DNA of 9,098 bases from Tepidimicrobium sp. (GTDB lineage Bacteria > Bacillota > Clostridia > Tissierellales > Tepidimicrobiaceae), in the NCBI GenBank assembly GCA_012839395.1, contig DUNJ01000040.1, positions 1-9,098 on the forward strand, given 5' to 3'. The translations under genes and the position numbers were made by a program. Under the pieces are notes generated by a model. That model searched no databases, was not told where the DNA came from, and was given only the letters and a program-made list of their open reading frames with translations. Below, piece after piece: positions 7,226-9,098 of this stretch (position 1 is its first letter; every line of letters starts with the position of its first letter).

Positions 7226-7414
7226 ATGGGAATCAAAAAATATGATGCAACGTATAAATTTGGCAATACAACGGTTCATATTATAGCACCACCATTGATG
7301 ACCGAAGAAGAAAAGCAAAAAATACTTAGAGAATATGAACAGGTAGGTTGGGAAATTTGGCAGGGGATCATAAGGAACGAAGAAAAAAACGATAGGATAA
7401 ACCCTAACTCTTAG
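7226..7414 (+). CDS. 62-residue element protein, candidate recombination directionality factor
   Basis: A small soluble protein with KFGNTTVHIIAPPLMTEEEK at 11-30 and a helical REYEQVGWEIW at 35-45. From memory, similar small proteins (TTVHIVAP...MTEEE...W.IW) are often encoded beside large serine recombinases of the same type, but no function is established for them that I can name. The gene is divergent from the recombinase, 237 bases away. In C. difficile the small skin-encoded protein CD1234 is the directionality factor needed for excision, and this gene is a positional counterpart; that role here is inference. The ATG at 7226 lies 5 bases after GAGGTG; a TTG at 7223 is in frame but less well spaced. 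No signal peptide or membrane segment is seen. Confidence 0.8.
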   Translation: MGIKKYDATYKFGNTTVHIIAPPLMTEEEKQKILREYEQVGWEIWQGIIRNEEKNDRINPNS

Positions 7415-7422
7415 TTTATTGT

Positions 7423-7447
7423 TTGGAGATTTACATAAAGCCTCCAA
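7423..7447. repeat. Inverted repeat TTGGAG-N13-CTCCAA
   Basis: Six-base arms at 7423-7428 and 7442-7447 flank the -35 hexamer of the proposed promoter for the 101-residue gene. It may be an operator or a weak stem-loop after the 62-residue gene. No T-run follows, so it is not an ordinary terminator. Confidence 0.3.
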
Positions 7448-7459
7448 TATATGTATAAT
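7430..7459 (+). promoter_or_regulatory. Probable sigma A promoter of the 101-residue gene
   Basis: TTTACA (7430-7435, 5 of 6 of TTGACA) and a perfect TATAAT (7454-7459) are 18 bases apart, just ahead of the AAGGAGGGA ribosome site. This is a vegetative-type signal, unlike the two candidate sigma E promoters in the same element, so the 101-residue gene may be expressed during growth. Confidence 0.5.
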
Positions 7460-7481
7460 ATAGTTAAGGAGGGAATTTAGA

Positions 7482-7787
7482 ATGAAGAGATTATTTGGTG
7501 GAAGAAATAACAAAGAAAGCAAAGAAGATAAAGAGATGCAAAAGTTCATGGACAGATACCAGTTAGAAGATTTAGATGAAAGGGACCTAATTGTATTAAA
7601 AAGAATAGCCAGTGATTTAGCAGGTAATAAATTCATTAAGGCTGGTATGGCGCTGTCATTTGCAAAAGTAGAGGAGCAAGCAAAGATAACATATTTATCT
7701 GCATTAGTTGAACAAAATTGGATGATCATACGACAGCTAGGTAGATTGAATAAAAATATAGAAAAATTGATTGAAAAGCAAATATAA
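7482..7787 (+). CDS. 101-residue helical protein of the element, function unknown
   Basis: Not recognised as a named family. The first 20 residues are strongly charged (MKRLFGGRNNKESKEDKEMQ). The rest is predicted mostly helical: LEDLDERDLIVLKRIASDLAG (28-48), a small-residue stretch KAGMALSFAKVEEQAK (53-68), then YLSALVEQNWMIIRQLGRLNKNIEKL with heptad-like spacing, suggesting an oligomer or a coiled-coil partner. No helix-turn-helix, signal peptide or membrane segment is clear. An excellent ribosome site (AAGGAGGGA, 7466-7474) lies 8 bases before the ATG. Possible roles are a second directionality factor, a partner of the recombinase coiled coil, or a growth-phase brake on excision; none is shown by the sequence. 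Confidence 0.82.
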   Translation: MKRLFGGRNNKESKEDKEMQKFMDRYQLEDLDERDLIVLKRIASDLAGNKFIKAGMALSFAKVEEQAKITYLSALVEQNWMIIRQLGRLNKNIEKLIEKQI

Positions 7788-7791
7788 TGAA

Positions 7792-7824
7792 ATCTAATGG
7801 TACCCAGTAATAGCACCATTAGAT
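7792..7824. repeat. Perfect 10-bp inverted repeat beside the right attachment core
   Basis: ATCTAATGGT (7792-7801) and ACCATTAGAT (7815-7824) are exact reverse complements with 13 bases between, ending 11 bases before the right core. AACCCC and not a T-run follows, so it is a poor intrinsic terminator. Its place after the 101-residue gene and before the silent sigK 3' part suggests a block to read-through or a protein site at the element end. Confidence 0.5.
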
Positions 7825-7835
7825 AACCCCATAAA

Positions 7836-7843
7836 GGCAATGA
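7836..7843. other. Right attachment core (attR) of the skin-like element
   Basis: The right copy of GGCAATGA. The codons Gly-Asn-Glu here are in the same frame as the left copy. Right of it SigK homology resumes at once (ISLLDVLG); left of it the frame meets a stop at 7824-7826. Unlike the left site, the right flank (GATATC...) does not mirror the left arm, as expected when one flank is conserved coding sequence. Confidence 0.88.
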
Positions 7844-8108
7844 GATATCATTATTAGATGTATTGGGAACGGAAGTGGATGATATATTGGATGAAGTACA
7901 TTTAAAATTTCAAATAAGCAAACTATATCAAGCTATTAACAGGATTTTGCAGGATAGGGAAAGACTCATCATAGAACATAGATATGGACTTGTGGATGGT
8001 TGCAGAAGGACCCAAAGGGAAATAGCTAAAATGTTGGGGATATCTAGATCGTATGTATCCAGGATTGAGAAACGAGCTATCGATAAGCTAAGTAAAGCTA
8101 TGAAATGA
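7839..8108 (+). CDS. sigK: Sigma K, 3' part of the interrupted gene (spoIIIC-like)
   Basis: Codes for SigK residues 143-231 after joining to the 5' part. It begins NEISLLDVLGTEVDDILDEV (linker and region 3) and carries region 4 (about 170-225) with the -35-reading helix-turn-helix TQREIAKMLGISRSYVSRIE (199-218), very close to Bacillus SigK (TQREIAKELGISRSYVSRIE). It has no start codon or ribosome site of its own: the frame is open only from 7827, inside the element, so it should be silent until excision. The restored protein is 231 residues against about 241 in B. subtilis; the lysine-rich C-terminal tail is shorter. Stop TGA at 8106-8108. Confidence 0.95.
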   Translation, partial: NEISLLDVLGTEVDDILDEVHLKFQISKLYQAINRILQDRERLIIEHRYGLVDGCRRTQREIAKMLGISRSYVSRIEKRAIDKLSKAMK

Positions 8109-8123
8109 TTGAATTACCTTAAA

Positions 8124-8158
8124 GAAAAAAAGATAAATCCGGGAAACCGGATTTATCT
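8124..8158 (-). terminator. Strong intrinsic terminator for the minus-strand lipoprotein gene
   Basis: A perfect 12-bp stem, AGATAAATCCGG (8131-8142) with CCGGATTTATCT (8147-8158), and a four-base GAAA/TTTC loop. Read on the minus strand it is followed by TTTTTTT (8130 to 8124), a full intrinsic terminator. The stop codon of the lipoprotein gene (8153-8155) lies inside the stem. On the plus strand AACAGG follows, so it ends sigK transcripts less well, though the stem may still protect their 3' end. Confidence 0.88.
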
Positions 8159-8782
8159 AACAGGGTTGATTCTTCTTAGTATCTCTTGGAATTCTTCGGC
8201 AAATCCCGATATTGGTCTTCCATCCCTTATATCTTTTTCTATATTGGATATCCTGGTAAACAAATCTGGATTAGCGGTTACACTTACATTTCTTATACTT
8301 CCGTCGGCATCTTTAACTGCCTTTATGATTTTATTTTTTAGATCATCTGTCATTTGACCTTGTACATTTCTATCTATTTCTACCCCTATTATAGCGGTGT
8401 TACCGCTTAGTAGGACTGTAGTGTTTTTAACTTCTTTTAAATGATTCACCTTTTTAGCTATCACGTTTCCCCTATGCCATAAGGTATTAGTATCCATTCT
8501 ATCACGTCTGGTTAAATCGGTTGCAGTCCTGGGACCTATACCGGTATTTCGCCTTATCATATTATCTGTGGTATTAGGATCCCTATCGGTTGCATCGTTT
8601 CTTCTATCACCCATCATATTTAAGTTCCTTCGTCGTGCAATATCTTTATTCGGGTCCCTTACTCCTATTCGGTTTTGTGTGTTTCGATTCATTGGAGTTC
8701 TAGGCCTAGTAGCAGTACAACCAATAGAACCAATCACCAAGGTGATAAGAAGGGCTAAAACTGTAATTTTATTTTTTTTCAA
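8153..8782 (-). CDS. Sporulation lipoprotein, YhcN/YlaJ family
   Basis: 209 residues. A signal peptide MKKNKITVLALLITLVIGSIGC ends in a lipobox-like SIGC with C22 as the lipidation site, predicting a membrane-anchored lipoprotein. A low-complexity stretch rich in Arg, Asn, Asp and Thr follows (about 23-100, with RDPN twice), then the conserved C-terminal domain: NVIAKKVNHLKEVKNTTVLL, NTAIIGVEI and SIRNVSVTANPDL, typical of Spore_YhcN_YlaJ proteins found in forespores and the spore inner membrane. The exact role is unknown. Its placement convergent with sigK fits a sporulation locus. The frame could open at GTG 8791, but that codon overlaps the AGGAGG site (8796 to 8791), so the TTG at 8782, 8 bases after it, is the likely start. 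Confidence 0.88.
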   Translation of the reverse strand: MKKNKITVLALLITLVIGSIGCTATRPRTPMNRNTQNRIGVRDPNKDIARRRNLNMMGDRRNDATDRDPNTTDNMIRRNTGIGPRTATDLTRRDRMDTNTLWHRGNVIAKKVNHLKEVKNTTVLLSGNTAIIGVEIDRNVQGQMTDDLKNKIIKAVKDADGSIRNVSVTANPDLFTRISNIEKDIRDGRPISGFAEEFQEILRRINPVR

Positions 8783-8887
8783 AATATCCACCTCCTATAT
8801 CTATTTTTGCTTTTTGCCGCTTTTTTATTTAGACTAATTTTTAAGTTATATGGTATAAATAAGAACAATCCGCAATCATAATAGATC

Positions 8888-8903
8888 TTATCATAATTGA
8901 TAA
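8888..8903. repeat. Short palindrome upstream of aroE
   Basis: TTATCA-TAAT-TGATAA has perfect 6-base arms (8888-8893, 8898-8903) and lies 9 bases before the proposed -35 of aroE. It could be an operator for that gene or for the divergent lipoprotein gene, or chance in AT-rich DNA. It does not fit the standard Fur or PerR box spacing. Confidence 0.25.
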
Positions 8904-8912
8904 TAAACATTT

Positions 8913-8940
8913 TTTACAAAATTTGCTATAATTATATTAT
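8913..8940 (+). promoter_or_regulatory. Possible sigma A promoter of aroE
   Basis: TTTACA (8913-8918) and TATTAT (8935-8940) are 16 bases apart, 24 bases before the aroE ATG. A perfect TATAAT at 8927-8932 has no -35 at a proper distance. The region is almost all A and T, so the choice of elements is uncertain. Confidence 0.35.
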
Positions 8941-8964
8941 AAAAGTCAAATAGGAGGAAGATAA

Positions 8965-9098
8965 ATGAATATAACCTGGGATACGGAGATTTATTGCTTA
9001 ATTGGACATCCTATATCCAAAAGCTTGTCTCCAGTGATACATAATAGTTTTTACAACATAAACAATTTAAATAATATCTATATAGCATTCGATATAGA
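8965..9098 (+). CDS. aroE: Shikimate dehydrogenase, N-terminal part (cut by window end)
   Basis: The first 44 codons are in the window: MNITWDTEIYCLIGHPISKS, then LSPVIHNSFYNINNLNNIYI. The GHPISKSLSPVIHN stretch (14-27) is the shikimate-binding signature of AroE, which reduces 3-dehydroshikimate to shikimate with NADPH in aromatic amino acid synthesis. The ATG lies 6 bases after an AGGAGGA ribosome site (8952-8958). It is divergent from the lipoprotein gene; the spacer of 182 bases holds the proposed aroE promoter and a short palindrome. Nothing suggests damage, but most of the protein is out of view. Confidence 0.93.
   Translation, partial: MNITWDTEIYCLIGHPISKSLSPVIHNSFYNINNLNNIYIAFDI

Larger units (their letters stand above)
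5369..7835. mobile_element. Minimal skin-like intervening element in sigK (2467 bp)
   Basis: The interval runs from the first base of the left GGCAATGA to the base before the right copy. Removing it joins IDKEG to NEISLLDVLG in frame and yields a 231-residue SigK, close to the Bacillus protein; the join matches Bacillus SigK (DKEGNEISL) across the junction. The element carries a large serine recombinase (minus strand) and two small plus-strand genes, with only 61 bases between the left core and the recombinase stop and 48 between the last small stop and the right core. There is no phage structural, replication or resistance cargo. Known skin elements are far larger (about 48 kb in B. subtilis, about 15 kb in C. 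difficile), so this one looks cut down to the excision machinery. That excision happens in the mother cell during sporulation is inferred from sigma K biology. Confidence 0.93.

Noticed and set aside
7139..7840. Long minus-strand open frame (233 codons) across the small genes
   Set aside because: It is the reverse shadow of the 62- and 101-residue genes, both of which have strong ribosome sites. Its translation is Leu/Phe/Ser-rich, typical of antisense frames in AT-rich DNA.
4946..8108. sigK as a decayed pseudogene broken by a random insertion
   Set aside because: The insert ends are exact repeats in the same frame, both halves are intact, and the recombinase has all its catalytic residues. 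This is the pattern of a programmed, reversible interruption.
8109..8357. Plus-strand open frame of 82 codons after sigK
   Set aside because: It starts right after the sigK stop, crosses the terminator hairpin and lies antisense to the lipoprotein gene, with no ribosome site or recognisable protein.
8797..8880. A sigma G-type promoter for the lipoprotein gene
   Set aside because: CATATAA on the minus strand is a partial -10 match, but no TGAATA-like -35 lies at the right distance, so the call could not be supported.

Overview
The window looks like chromosomal DNA from a low-GC, endospore-forming Firmicute of the Clostridia/Tissierellia type. The evidence is AT-rich DNA with frequent ATA and AGA/AGG codons, strong AGGAGG-type ribosome binding sites, several GTG/TTG starts, the mother-cell sporulation factor sigma K, and a YhcN/YlaJ-type spore lipoprotein. 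The species cannot be named from the sequence alone.

Left part (1-4902): a plus-strand housekeeping cluster matching the gene order around yrrL-yrrM-yrrN/O-yrrR in Bacillus. It holds the 3' end of a small YlbF-like protein, mltG (endolytic murein transglycosylase), trmR (SAM-dependent tRNA wobble-uridine methyltransferase), a U32-family Fe-S protein of the TrhP/YrrO type (tRNA U34 hydroxylation), and a class B penicillin-binding protein. TrhP and TrmR should act in sequence to make 5-methoxyuridine at tRNA position 34. MltG and the PBP act on peptidoglycan.

Central part (4946-8108): the main finding. sigK is split in two. Its 5' part (promoter-proximal, 142 codons plus the junction) and its 3' part (region 4) are separated by 2467 bp that lie exactly between two copies of GGCAATGA (5369-5376 and 7836-7843). 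The shared core contains AATGA, the core known for the Bacillus subtilis skin element, and falls at the same Gly-Asn-Glu codons. Joining the repeats restores one in-frame 231-residue SigK. The insert is a very small skin-like element with only three recognisable genes: a 516-residue large serine recombinase on the minus strand, and two small plus-strand genes (62 and 101 residues). One or both may be a recombination directionality factor. The reconstructed circle junction (attP) is a long imperfect palindrome centred on a GA dinucleotide, as expected for a serine recombinase site. SigK also keeps a hydrophobic N-terminal pro-sequence, so two separate locks on sigma K, DNA excision and proteolysis, appear to coexist.

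Right part (8109-9098): a strong hairpin terminator, a convergent minus-strand gene for a YhcN/YlaJ-family sporulation lipoprotein, and the start of aroE (shikimate dehydrogenase), which is cut by the window end.

No tRNA, rRNA, CRISPR array or insertion sequence was seen. The gaps between genes are all under about 300 bases.
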